DNA from: Nitrospirota bacterium
GTDB taxonomy: Bacteria; Nitrospirota; Thermodesulfovibrionia; Thermodesulfovibrionales; JdFR-88
Assembly: GCA_021789735.1 (NCBI GenBank)
Contig: JAJYJB010000063.1
Span: 1 to 15,395 of the forward strand
Length of the DNA stretch: 15,395 nucleotides
Direction of reading: 5' to 3'
Under the pieces are notes generated by a model. The model had not been told where the DNA came from. It saw only the letters and a list, made by a program, of their open reading frames with translations, and searched no databases. A program made the translations under genes and the position numbers. Of this stretch, positions 6,173-12,997 are shown piece after piece (position 1 is the stretch's first letter; the number at the start of each line of letters is the position of its first letter).

Positions 6173-7177
6173 CTAAACCGATCGGACCCTCCTGTATTTC
6201 ACGCCCCACGCCGCCATTGCCGCAAGGCCAAGACCGACGAGAAGGAAGGTAGGCGGCTCGGGGACTGAGGTGGGTTCTTCATGGGAAAGATCGTATATCT
6301 GGCCGCTGCCGCTTGTGTAAGAGGCATCGGGATCCAGAATATTGAGGGTGTATAGGGCGGTGTCCCCTGCATCCATCGTTGCCGATGCCCCCCGATGAAA
6401 TAGGCCGGAGTTGTATCTGTCCATCCGGCGCTGGCGCCAGATGTCCCCTTCAGGTAATTTCCGATGTCATAGGTCGAACCCACGTCAACATACGAATCCA
6501 CAGTTATCGATGTGGCAGGGTCAGTGGAAGAATTTGGCAGATTCGCCTGATTTCCAGCTTGGTATATGAGGTTGCCTTCATACAAGTTCCATCCGCCAGT
6601 GGTAGCGATGTCCGAGTAAACAGAGCCCGCGAACGTGGGATAGGCATTCTCGGTCCATATCGCAGCCCATGGCGCCGTAGCCCAGGACGGATCGGCCGAG
6701 GCTGAGGCGTTAAGCTTGAATGTGGTTTCCAGTTCGACCTGCGTGCCCACCGGCAGGGTGCCGGAAGTGATCGTTATGGTGTCTCCCCAGTTGCTTTGTC
6801 CTTGTGCCATGCTGTTGCTGTCCGGCTGCAACTGGGAATTTCTCCGCCGCCTGGGTCTGCGTGGCGCTGGCGGTTGTGTAGACATGGTTGACGCCCATGC
6901 CCACGTTTGCCCATGCGGAAGCCGAACCGCCAAAGGAATATGGATATGCCTGGTAATTGTAATACTCGTAACTGGTGCCGCTGCCGCTGCCGCCTGCCGT
7001 AACGCCTGGCTGCGTGGTGTATGACGAGTATGGCTGGCCCGCGGGAGCCGGCCATGAGGCAGAGGCAGAGACGCTCGTGCCGGAAGCGTAATACATGGAA
7101 TTCGCATAGACAGGCTCAAGACTTAAGACAAGAAAGGCGGCCGTTGCCACAAAGAAAAACCCTTTGATCCACTTCAT
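6173..7177 (-). pseudogene. PEP-CTERM exosortase-sorted surface protein, disrupted by two compensating frameshifts
   Basis: Reading leftward, the ATG at 7177 (GGGGAGG seven bases upstream) opens a 25-residue signal peptide ending EPVYA and a Ser/Tyr/Gly-rich start. The sensible protein then moves to the +1 frame near 6834-6836 (a GGG run; extra base) and continues through VGTQVELETTFKLNAS, ENAYPTFAGSVYSDI and STYDIGNYLKG. It returns to the first frame at the six-C run 6388-6393 (one base short). The last part ends in VPEPPTFLLVGLGL, a hydrophobic segment and KYRRVRSV, a textbook PEP-CTERM tail (VPEP, TM, basic end) recognised by exosortase (EpsH/XrtA-type) in the inner membrane. Correcting both shifts gives 334 aa with no net length change. 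Real decay, phase variation or assembly error are all possible. Promoter and terminator look intact. No exosortase gene is in this window. Confidence 0.85.
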
Positions 7178-7242
7178 GATTTGCCTCCCCGCAATCTTTT
7201 TAACGTTTATTGTTTGTTTAAAAAACTTGTTACTTTGATTAA

Positions 7243-7258
7243 TGCAAAAAAAATGCCA
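7243..7258 (-). promoter_or_regulatory. Sigma-54 (-24/-12) promoter of the PEP-CTERM gene
   Basis: The - strand reads TGGCATTTTTTTTGCA (7258 to 7243). This matches TGGCAyr-N4-TTGCA with the invariant GG (7257-7256) and GC (7245-7244) at exactly the required 12-nt offset. Transcription would start near 7232, giving a leader of about 55 nt. PEP-CTERM genes are known in several taxa to be under RpoN with the PrsK/PrsR two-component system, which fits. Confidence 0.82.
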
Positions 7259-7311
7259 TTACATAACTTATTGTTTTTAAATTTTTTTAATAAAAAACAT
7301 GACAATCAATG

Positions 7312-7348
7312 TGTAAGGGAAACCTTACAGATGAAGAAAAATCTTACA
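7312..7348. promoter_or_regulatory. Palindromic enhancer-like site (TGTAAGG-N4-CCTTACA) plus half-site
   Basis: TGTAAGG (7312-7318), GAAA and CCTTACA (7323-7329) form a perfect 7-4-7 palindrome about 88 nt upstream of the predicted sigma-54 start. A second half-site CTTACA lies at 7343-7348 with a weak partner. Distance and symmetry suit an NtrC-type activator such as PrsR (inference). It could alternatively fold as a small hairpin in the tRNA read-through transcript, but no adjacent T-run follows. Confidence 0.6.
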
Positions 7349-7412
7349 CTTCCAGCTCAGGACCGGTTTCGTGCGGATCGCTTCAGTTCATGGGAAGAAA
7401 AGTGGAAAAACA

Positions 7413-7487
7413 TGGTGGGCGATGAGGGTTTCGAACCCACGGCCTCTGCCGTGTGAAGGCAGCGCTCTCCCGCTGAGCTAATCGCCC
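7413..7487 (-). tRNA. tRNA-Val (anticodon CAC)
   Basis: The 72-nt cloverleaf body spans 7487 to 7416, and the encoded CCA is 7415-7413. The acceptor stem GGGCGAT/ATCGCCC is perfect. The D arm GCTC/GAGC closes a loop with AGCGGGA. The anticodon stem CTGCC/GGCAG encloses TTCACAC, giving anticodon CAC (Val, GUG codon). The variable loop is 5 nt. The T arm GTGGG-TTCGAAA-CCCTC has one T:T mismatch (positions 50:64). The discriminator base is A. Confidence 0.96.
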
Positions 7488-7498
7488 TTGAGACTAAA

Positions 7499-7528
7499 AT
7501 TTTAATTGCTTTAAGGGCTCCATGTCAA
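7499..7528 (-). promoter_or_regulatory. Promoter of tRNA-Val
   Basis: On the - strand, TTGACA (7528-7523), an 18-nt spacer and TAAAAT (7504-7499) place the start a few bases before the tRNA 5' end at 7487. Confidence 0.8.
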
Positions 7529-7571
7529 CATTTGGCCACATTTGGCCATATCGAAGAAAAATCGAAGAAAA
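7528..7571. repeat. Two adjacent short tandem duplications
   Basis: ACATTTGGCC is repeated exactly in tandem (7528-7537, 7538-7547). It is followed by ATCGAAGAAAA repeated exactly in tandem (7550-7560, 7561-7571). Both lie directly upstream of the tRNA-Val -35 box. They could be an activator/UP region or simple slippage. Confidence 0.7.
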
Positions 7572-7592
7572 ATAGGTAAGGCGCAGTTTATT

Positions 7593-7832
7593 GATTTTTC
7601 CCCGGAGGCGGGTTCGCTCTCTACGGTTCTCTTCTGCCGTTGCATGGCTCGCTTCGCTGCATCTCCTGAACTCGCCTTTGGCTCAGACGGAAGGAGATGC
7701 GGCCGCTTTGCTTCGCCGTCATTGGCAACGAAAACAACCAATGGCGGCTCAAGCGCCTCCTGCCTCGTCCGAATTTTGTTTGATAATCGGTGGCCATTCT
7801 GGTTTTCGTTTTTTCTGTTTCTCTGAAAAATC
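7593..7832. repeat. Non-coding region with nested inverted repeats, possible dispersed (MITE-like) element
   Basis: The gap 7488-7896 has no convincing gene. Within it, GATTTTTC (7593-7600) and GAAAAATC (7825-7832) form 8-bp inverted ends. Inside are GCATCTCCT (7659-7667) with AGGAGATGC (7692-7700), and an imperfect pair AACGAAAACAACCAATGGC (7727-7745) with GCCATTCTGGTTTTCGTT (7793-7810). Both strands carry moderately long open frames here without credible ribosome binding sites or codon usage. The nested symmetry suggests a non-autonomous repeat or a structured RNA rather than coding DNA. Other copies in the genome would be needed to confirm a mobile element. Confidence 0.45.
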
Positions 7833-7861
7833 CCCGGCGCGGCTGGGGGCGGGAATGCGGA

Positions 7862-7870
7862 TGTTATAAT
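7862..7870 (+). promoter_or_regulatory. Extended -10 promoter for the DUF255 gene
   Basis: TGTTATAAT (7862-7870) is a perfect extended -10 element. No good -35 is seen at the expected distance. Start would be near 7877, and GGGAGGA (7881-7887) is the ribosome binding site. Confidence 0.65.
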
Positions 7871-7896
7871 CAATTGAAAAGGGAGGACGAGATGAG

Positions 7897-9900
7897 ATGA
7901 AAAAGCTCGCGGACGAGAAAAGCCCGTACCTGCGGAAGGCCGCAAGGCAGAAGATAAACTGGATGCCATACTGCGAGGAGGCCTTCACGAAGGCTAAGCA
8001 GGAGGGCAAGGCCGTATTCCTCAGTTCAGGGGCCGGATGGTGCCACTGGTGTCATGTGCAGGCCGAAGAGAGCTTTGAGGACCCGGAGGTGGCGGAGATG
8101 CTGAACCGGGATTTTGTCTGCATAAAATTAGACCGGGACCTCCGCCCCGATATAGACAGGCGGTACCAGGAGGCGCTTGCCGCGATGGGGCATGGCGGCG
8201 GCTGGCCGCTCAGCATATTCCTTACGCCGGAGGGCAAGCCGTTTTACGGCGGCACATACTTTCCACCCGCCGATTCCATGGACAGGCCCGCTTTCAAGAA
8301 GGTTCTTGCGGAGGTGGCCCAGTTCTATTCCCAGAACAGGGAGAAGGCCCACGAGTATTCCGAGCGCGTCATGGAGCACCTGAGGCACGGGCTTCTTTCA
8401 AGTCTGGAGCAGCCCGCGGCGGAGGGCGGCGAGGAAAAGATAAACGCCTCCTGCCTTGAGGACGCGGAGATGGACATGCTCAAGGAGTTCGACCCTCAAA
8501 ACGGCGGCTTTGGCAAATATCCCAAATTCCCCATGCCCGGGGCCATAAGATTTCTTTCCGGGCGGTATTTTATGGAAAAAAGCCCATCGCTGGGCGATGC
8601 GGTAAGAAGGACGCTGATGAGCATGGCAACGGGCGGCGTCTATGACCAGTTGGGGGGCGGGTTCCACAGGTATTCCACCGACGCTTCGTGGATAATCCCG
8701 CACTTCGAGAAGATGGCCGAAGACAACGCATGGCTTCTTGTAAATTACGTGGAGGGGTTTTACCTTTTCGGGGAGCCGCTTTTTAAAAAGACCGCGCTCG
8801 GGATAATAGATTTCGCAAAAAGCGTGCTTTCGGACCCGCAGGGCGGGTTCTATTCAAGCCAGGACGCGGACATAACGCCAAAGGACGAGGGCGGCTATTT
8901 CACATGGACGGAGGAAGACTTCAAAAGCGCGCTTGAAGGGGACGAGCTTGCGGTTGCGTCCCTGCATTTCCTTCATGAGAACGGGGCCATGCCGCATGAC
9001 GGGAAGAAGAAATACGTGCTTTTCATTGCCATGGAGGCCGGTGATGTAGCCCGGAAGACGGGGCTCGATGCAGAGCGGGTGAGCGAGCTTATTGAAAGCG
9101 CGAAGGGCAAGCTGCTTGCCAGCCGCTCCGGCAGGGAGACGCCCTTCGTGGACACGACCCTCTATTCTTCCGTGAACGGCCTTTTCATCTCCGCATACCT
9201 TTCGGCCTGGAGGCTTCTGGGGGATGCCTATCTGAAGGATTTCGCCCTTCTTTCCCTGGACCGGATACTGAAGGAAAACCTGAGGGACGGGGTGCTCTAC
9301 AGAAGCGGCGACGTGCCTGGCGTGCTGGACGATTACGCCCATATGACGGGGGCCCTCCTGGACGCCTACGAGACTACAGGGCAGGCGGAGTTCCTTGAAA
9401 AGGCGGAGGGGCTTGCCCTGGCGCTTCAGAAGGACTTTTCCCTGGACGGGCAGGCAGGCGGATTTTTCGACAGCAGGCAGGAGGTTGTTGGCCTGAGGTT
9501 CAAGAACGTGGAGGACATCCCGCACCCCTCTGCCAACGCGCAGCTCATATGGCATTTCATCAGGCTTTCGGCCATCACCGGAAAGGACGGTTACATGAAG
9601 GCTGCCAAAGACTCCCTGATGGCATTTGCGGACAGGGCAAAGGGGCTCGGCATTCATGCGGGGTCCTATTTCTGCGCGCTTGACGGGTTTTACAATTATA
9701 TGGTCCTGAACGTGGAGGCCGATGCGGAAAAAAGCCCGCTTGCCTCCGCAGCCAGAAACACTTACAGGCCAAACAAGATAATCTCCTACGGCGTGGACGC
9801 TTCAAAGGGCAGGGTCACCCCGTGCATGCCGGGCAGGTGCCTTGAGGCGGCGGCGGACGCCTCCGCGCTTGAAAAGATGGTCTCCAACCCGGCTGTTTGA
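7897..9900 (+). CDS. DUF255 thioredoxin-fold protein (YyaL/SPATA20 family)
   Basis: 667 aa, within the family's normal length. The start follows GGGAGGA by about 10 nt; a nearer ATG at 7892 stops after two codons. The N-terminal thioredoxin-like domain (about 1-165) has AGWCHWCHVQAEESFED with a CxxC pair (Cys49, Cys52), LDRDLRPDIDRRY and GHGGGWPLSIFLTP. The rest matches the (alpha/alpha)6 glycosidase-like part: FDPQNGGFGKYPKFP, YDQLGGGFHRYSTDASW, PHFEKMAEDN, YSSQDADITP. The usual N-terminal block around 'HNPVDW' is altered here to RKAARQKINWMPY. Members are cytosolic and widespread; their reaction is not established, and a thiol-redox role is inferred from CxxC. It has its own promoter and a hairpin terminator and is not obviously coupled to the pyr operon. 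Confidence 0.95.
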   Translation: MKKLADEKSPYLRKAARQKINWMPYCEEAFTKAKQEGKAVFLSSGAGWCHWCHVQAEESFEDPEVAEMLNRDFVCIKLDRDLRPDIDRRYQEALAAMGHGGGWPLSIFLTPEGKPFYGGTYFPPADSMDRPAFKKVLAEVAQFYSQNREKAHEYSERVMEHLRHGLLSSLEQPAAEGGEEKINASCLEDAEMDMLKEFDPQNGGFGKYPKFPMPGAIRFLSGRYFMEKSPSLGDAVRRTLMSMATGGVYDQLGGGFHRYSTDASWIIPHFEKMAEDNAWLLVNYVEGFYLFGEPLFKKTALGIIDFAKSVLSDPQGGFYSSQDADITPKDEGGYFTWTEEDFKSALEGDELAVASLHFLHENGAMPHDGKKKYVLFIAMEAGDVARKTGLDAERVSELIESAKGKLLASRSGRETPFVDTTLYSSVNGLFISAYLSAWRLLGDAYLKDFALLSLDRILKENLRDGVLYRSGDVPGVLDDYAHMTGALLDAYETTGQAEFLEKAEGLALALQKDFSLDGQAGGFFDSRQEVVGLRFKNVEDIPHPSANAQLIWHFIRLSAITGKDGYMKAAKDSLMAFADRAKGLGIHAGSYFCALDGFYNYMVLNVEADAEKSPLASAARNTYRPNKIISYGVDASKGRVTPCMPGRCLEAAADASALEKMVSNPAV

Positions 9901-9936
9901 AAAAGTAAAAATTTCCTCGAAGCGGAGCGTACCAAG

Positions 9937-9971
9937 AACGGGAAGGCGGCAGAAAGGCCGCTTTCCCGTTT
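9937..9971. terminator. Long hairpin after the DUF255 gene
   Basis: AACGGGAAGGCGGC (9937-9950) pairs with GCCGCTTTCCCGTT (9957-9970), 14 bp with one G:T pair and a 6-nt loop. The following U-tract is only TTT, so this is a terminator-like or RNA-stabilising hairpin of modest strength. Confidence 0.65.
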
Positions 9972-10010
9972 GGCTTGCGTAAAGATATGGCCAAACGATT
10001 TTTTTTCGAT

Positions 10011-10040
10011 TTGACCTCCCCTGCCCGTTTGTGTTTAAAT
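10011..10040 (+). promoter_or_regulatory. Promoter of the pyr operon
   Basis: TTGACC (10011-10016), a 17-nt spacer and TTTAAA (10034-10039; or TTAAAT at 10035-10040) place the start near 10046, right at the beginning of the PyrR-responsive leader. Confidence 0.75.
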
Positions 10041-10049
10041 ACTCCAAGA

Positions 10050-10152
10050 ACCTTTAATTTAGCCCCGAGAGGTTAACAAGGTAGGAGAGCGCGTGAAAAA
10101 ACGGACAATAAAACCTTGCCAAGCGGACCTTCCCTCGGGGGAAGGTTTTTTT
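10050..10152 (+). promoter_or_regulatory. PyrR-binding attenuator leader
   Basis: AGCCCCGAGAGGTT (10061-10074) matches the PyrR RNA-binding consensus ARUCCNGNGAGGYU at 13 of 14 positions. It sits in a stem closed by ACCTT (10050-10054) with AAGGT (10078-10082). CAAGGT (10077-10082) can instead pair with ACCTTG (10113-10118), and a terminator follows at 10127-10152, so mutually exclusive structures are available. By analogy with Bacillus, UMP-bound PyrR would stabilise the first stem and favour termination, repressing the operon when pyrimidines are plentiful. Binding site and terminator are seen; the exact alternative pairing is inference. Confidence 0.85.
10127..10152 (+). terminator. Attenuator terminator upstream of pyrR
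   Basis: ACCTTCCC (10127-10134), loop TCGG and GGGAAGGT (10139-10146) are followed by a T-run through 10152. It lies 52 nt before the pyrR ATG. Confidence 0.92.
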
Positions 10153-10204
10153 ATGCCATCTGATACAAAAACCTGGGCCCAAAAGCGGGGAGAAAACTGA
10201 AACC

Positions 10205-10774
10205 ATGACAAAACAGCTCCTTGACAGCAAAGAGATAGAGCGGACCCTCACGAGGATAAGCCACGAGATCATAGAGAGGAACAAGGGCACGGAGGGGCTC
10301 TGCCTGGTAGGCATACAGCGGGGCGGCGTGCACCTGGCAGAAAGGATCGCAAAGAAGATAAAGAACACCGAGGGGGCCGGCATCCCCGTGGGCTCGCTGG
10401 ACATATCCTTTTACCGCGACGACTTCAGGATCCGCCAGCCCTCCGTAGTGAGCCGCACGGACATGCCCTTCGACGTGGAAGGCAAAAAGGTCGTGATAGT
10501 GGACGATGTCTTTTTCACCGGGCGCTCCATCAGGGCCGCCATGGACGCCATCATGGACATGGGCAGGCCGGCGCTCGTGCAGCTAGCCGTCCTTGTTGAC
10601 CGAGGCCACAGGGAGCTGCCCATAAGGGCCGACTACGCTGGCAAGAACATCCCCACCTCAAGGAGCGAGCGCGTGGAAGTGCTGCTTGAGGAAGACGGCC
10701 ATGCGGACAGCGTCCTGCTGGTGCCGGAGGAAGAGGCGAAAGACAGGAACAAAGAGTCCGGAGGTGAAAAATAA
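10205..10774 (+). CDS. pyrR: PyrR: pyr operon RNA-binding attenuation regulator / uracil phosphoribosyltransferase
   Basis: 189 aa, full family length (about 180). The PRPP-binding motif [13 protein letters not shown] (96-108) is intact, as are the PyrR-typical segments [15 protein letters not shown] (35-49) and [20 protein letters not shown] (131-150). PyrR binds UMP/UTP and the leader RNA to terminate transcription, and many members also make UMP from uracil and PRPP. A matching RNA target lies about 130 nt upstream, supporting autoregulation of the whole operon. GGGGAG ends about 12 nt before the ATG, a slightly long spacing. The C-terminal tail is charged ([15 protein letters not shown]) and a little longer than usual. 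pyrB begins 1 nt after its stop codon. Confidence 0.97.
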   Translation: MTKQLLDSKEIERTLTRISHEIIERNKGTEGLCLVGIQRGGVHLAERIAKKIKNTEGAGIPVGSLDISFYRDDFRIRQPSVVSRTDMPFDVEGKKVVIVDDVFFTGRSIRAAMDAIMDMGRPALVQLAVLVDRGHRELPIRADYAGKNIPTSRSERVEVLLEEDGHADSVLLVPEEEAKDRNKESGGEK

Positions 10775-10775
10775 G

Positions 10776-11705
10776 ATGGCCCATGCAAGCGGCAGGCATC
10801 TTCTTGGCATAAAGGAGCTTTCAGCCCAGGACATAATGCTGTACCTGAACTCCGCCGGGTCTTTCAAGGACATACTTAAAAGGGACATAAAAAAAGTCCC
10901 GGCGCTCAGGGGCAGAACGGTCGTGAACCTGTTCCTGGAGCCCTCCACGCGCACGCGGACCTCTTTCGAGCTTGCCGCAAAAAGGCTCAGCACGGACGTG
11001 ATAAACTTTTCCGCCCCCTCCAGCAGCATCCTTAAAGGCGAGAGCCTTCTGGACACCGCCCTGACCGTGGAGGCCCTGGGAGCGGACATAATAATAATCC
11101 GGCATTCTTCCTCCGGCACCCCGCACATGCTCTCCAGGCACCTGAAGGCGCACCTCATAAACGCGGGAGACGGGACGAACGAGCACCCGACGCAGGCCCT
11201 CCTGGACGCCTTCACCATCAAGGAAAAAAAAGGCGGGTTCGAAGGGCTGAAAGTGACCATAGTGGGGGACATAATCCACAGCAGAGTGGCCAAGTCCAAC
11301 GTCTACTGCCTAAAAAAACTGGGCGCGGACATATGGCTCGTAGGCCCGGCAACGCTTCTGCCTGAAGAGTTCAGGGAGCTTGGGGTAAGCACCACAAGCA
11401 GCATGGATGAAGGCCTGGACGGGGCGGACGTGATAATGATGCTAAGGCTGCAGCTGGAAAGGCAGGGGAAGGGTTTTTTCCCGACTACGGCCGAATACTT
11501 CAGACAGTGGGGTCTCTCAAAGAAAAGGCTTGAGGCGGCAAGGCCCGACGCCATAGTGATGCACCCGGGGCCCATGAACCGCGGGATAGAGATCGCCTCC
11601 GCGGTGGCCGACGGCGATAACTCCGTGATACTGGAGCAGGTGACAAACGGCCTTGCGGTGAGAATGGCCGTCATGTACCACCTGGATGAGAGGAAAGAGC
11701 AATGA
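10776..11705 (+). CDS. pyrB: Aspartate carbamoyltransferase catalytic subunit
   Basis: 309 aa, the normal length for the catalytic chain. ATG 10776 is chosen because GGAGG (10760-10764) precedes it and homology begins here; the open frame extends upstream inside pyrR but that part is not PyrB-like. The enzyme joins carbamoyl phosphate and L-aspartate to give N-carbamoyl-aspartate, the first committed pyrimidine step, in the cytosol. Visible sites: EPSTRTRTSFELA with the STRTR carbamoyl-phosphate loop (57-61), SSSILKGES with Lys87, HPTQALLDAF (137-146), MMLRLQLER, and VMHPGPMNRGIEI near the C-terminus. No pyrI regulatory subunit gene is seen. Its stop overlaps the pyrC start (ATGA). Confidence 0.97.
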   Translation: MAHASGRHLLGIKELSAQDIMLYLNSAGSFKDILKRDIKKVPALRGRTVVNLFLEPSTRTRTSFELAAKRLSTDVINFSAPSSSILKGESLLDTALTVEALGADIIIIRHSSSGTPHMLSRHLKAHLINAGDGTNEHPTQALLDAFTIKEKKGGFEGLKVTIVGDIIHSRVAKSNVYCLKKLGADIWLVGPATLLPEEFRELGVSTTSSMDEGLDGADVIMMLRLQLERQGKGFFPTTAEYFRQWGLSKKRLEAARPDAIVMHPGPMNRGIEIASAVADGDNSVILEQVTNGLAVRMAVMYHLDERKEQ

Positions 11706-12997
11706 GGATACTCATAACCGGCGGCCATGTCATAGACCCCTCCCAGGAGTTTGCCGGCGGGGCCGACATACTTATCGAGGACGGGCAGGTAAAGACCTTC
11801 GCAAGGGACAAAAAGCTCAAAAACAATCTTTCCGGACAGGACCGGGTGATAGACGCCTCCGGGATGTGGGTGGTCCCCGGGCTGATAGACATGCACACGC
11901 ACCTGCGGGAGCCTGGCTACGAAAACAAGGAGACTATAAGGACTGGCTCCATGGCGGCCCTTGGCGGCGGTTTTACGACGGTCTGCGCCATGCCCAACAC
12001 CAACCCGGTAAACGACAACCCCGGCGTGACGGAGTTCATCCTGAAGAAGGCCAGGGCCGAGGGCAACGCGAGGGTCCTGCCTATAGGGGCGGTCACGAAG
12101 GGGCAGATGGGCGAAGAGCTTGCGCCTCTCTACATGATGCGGGAGGCCGGCTGCGTGGCCTTCTCGGACGACGGCAGGCCGGTTGCCAACCCACTTATCA
12201 TGAGGAGGGCGCTTGAGTACGCAAAGGGGCTGGACGCGCTCATAATCTCGCACGCGGAAGACCCGCTCCTGTCTGACGGCGGCGTAATGAACGAGGGCCT
12301 TCTGTCGGCCACCATGGGGCTCAAAGGCTCTCCGGCGGTGGCCGAAGAGGTGATGATATACAGGGACATCGCCCTCTCCGAGCTTACCGGAGGCAGGGTG
12401 CACATAGCGCATGTGTCCACGCTGGGCGGAGTGCGGGTGATAAGGCAAGCCAAGGAGCGCGGAGTGGCCGTGACCGCGGAGACATGCCCGCACTATTTCA
12501 CCCTCACGCAGGAGGCGGTGGGCGGCTTTAACACTCATGCCAAGGTAAACCCTCCCTTAAGGACGCAGAAAGACATGGAGGCCATAAAGGAAGGGCTCAG
12601 GGACGGAACGATAGACATCATTGCCACAGACCACGCGCCGCACGGACTTGCGGAAAAGATGTCCAGGCAGTTCGACGATGCCCCGCCCGGCATCTCGGGG
12701 CTTGAGACGGCGGTCCCGCTGTCCCTGGCCCTTGTTGAGCAGGGCGTGCTTTCAGAGATGGAGCTTATCAGGAAACTCACCCAAAACCCGGCAAAGGCGC
12801 TCAGGATAGAAGGCGGCACGCTCCGGGAAGGCAGCACTGCGGGGCTTGCGGTGATAGACCCGCAGAGACGGTTCGTGCTTAAAGCGCGCGACCTTATTTC
12901 ACTCGGGAAGAACACCCCATTTGACGGCATGGAGCTGAAAGGGGCGGTCGTTAAAACCGTCTTTGGCGGGAAGGTAATGGAATGGCAGCGGGCATGA
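11702..12997 (+). CDS. pyrC: Dihydroorotase (class I)
   Basis: 431 aa, typical of class I dihydroorotases. It cyclises N-carbamoyl-aspartate to dihydroorotate, the step after PyrB. The zinc-site residues are all visible: HTH in LIDMHTHLREPG (His65, His67), Asp157 in FSDDGRP, His184 in IISHAEDP, His237 in HIAHVST and Asp310 in IIATDHAPH. CAMPNTNPV (95-103) is the usual substrate-loop block. The start overlaps the pyrB stop as ATGA, implying translational coupling, and the C-terminus overlaps the proposed carA start. All catalytic ligands are present, so this should be an active enzyme rather than a structural pseudo-DHOase. Confidence 0.98.
   Translation: MRILITGGHVIDPSQEFAGGADILIEDGQVKTFARDKKLKNNLSGQDRVIDASGMWVVPGLIDMHTHLREPGYENKETIRTGSMAALGGGFTTVCAMPNTNPVNDNPGVTEFILKKARAEGNARVLPIGAVTKGQMGEELAPLYMMREAGCVAFSDDGRPVANPLIMRRALEYAKGLDALIISHAEDPLLSDGGVMNEGLLSATMGLKGSPAVAEEVMIYRDIALSELTGGRVHIAHVSTLGGVRVIRQAKERGVAVTAETCPHYFTLTQEAVGGFNTHAKVNPPLRTQKDMEAIKEGLRDGTIDIIATDHAPHGLAEKMSRQFDDAPPGISGLETAVPLSLALVEQGVLSEMELIRKLTQNPAKALRIEGGTLREGSTAGLAVIDPQRRFVLKARDLISLGKNTPFDGMELKGAVVKTVFGGKVMEWQRA

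Noticed and set aside
6199..7119. 306-aa - strand frame read as a complete protein
   Set aside because: Only its middle part is protein-like; its ends are wrong-frame versions of the PEP-CTERM signal peptide and C-terminal tail, so it was merged into the frameshifted gene.
7511..7969. 152-aa - strand and roughly 92-aa + strand open frames in the repeat region
   Set aside because: No ribosome binding site, atypical composition, overlap of the tRNA promoter and DUF255 start, and nested inverted repeats better explain the region as non-coding.
10686..10775. 30-residue N-terminal extension of PyrB
   Set aside because: It is out-of-frame pyrR sequence; homology and a ribosome binding site point to ATG 10776.
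11303..12538. 411-aa open frame on the - strand opposite pyrB/pyrC
   Set aside because: It is antisense to two clearly functional genes, His/Arg/Gly-rich as expected from a mirror frame, with no domain or ribosome binding site.
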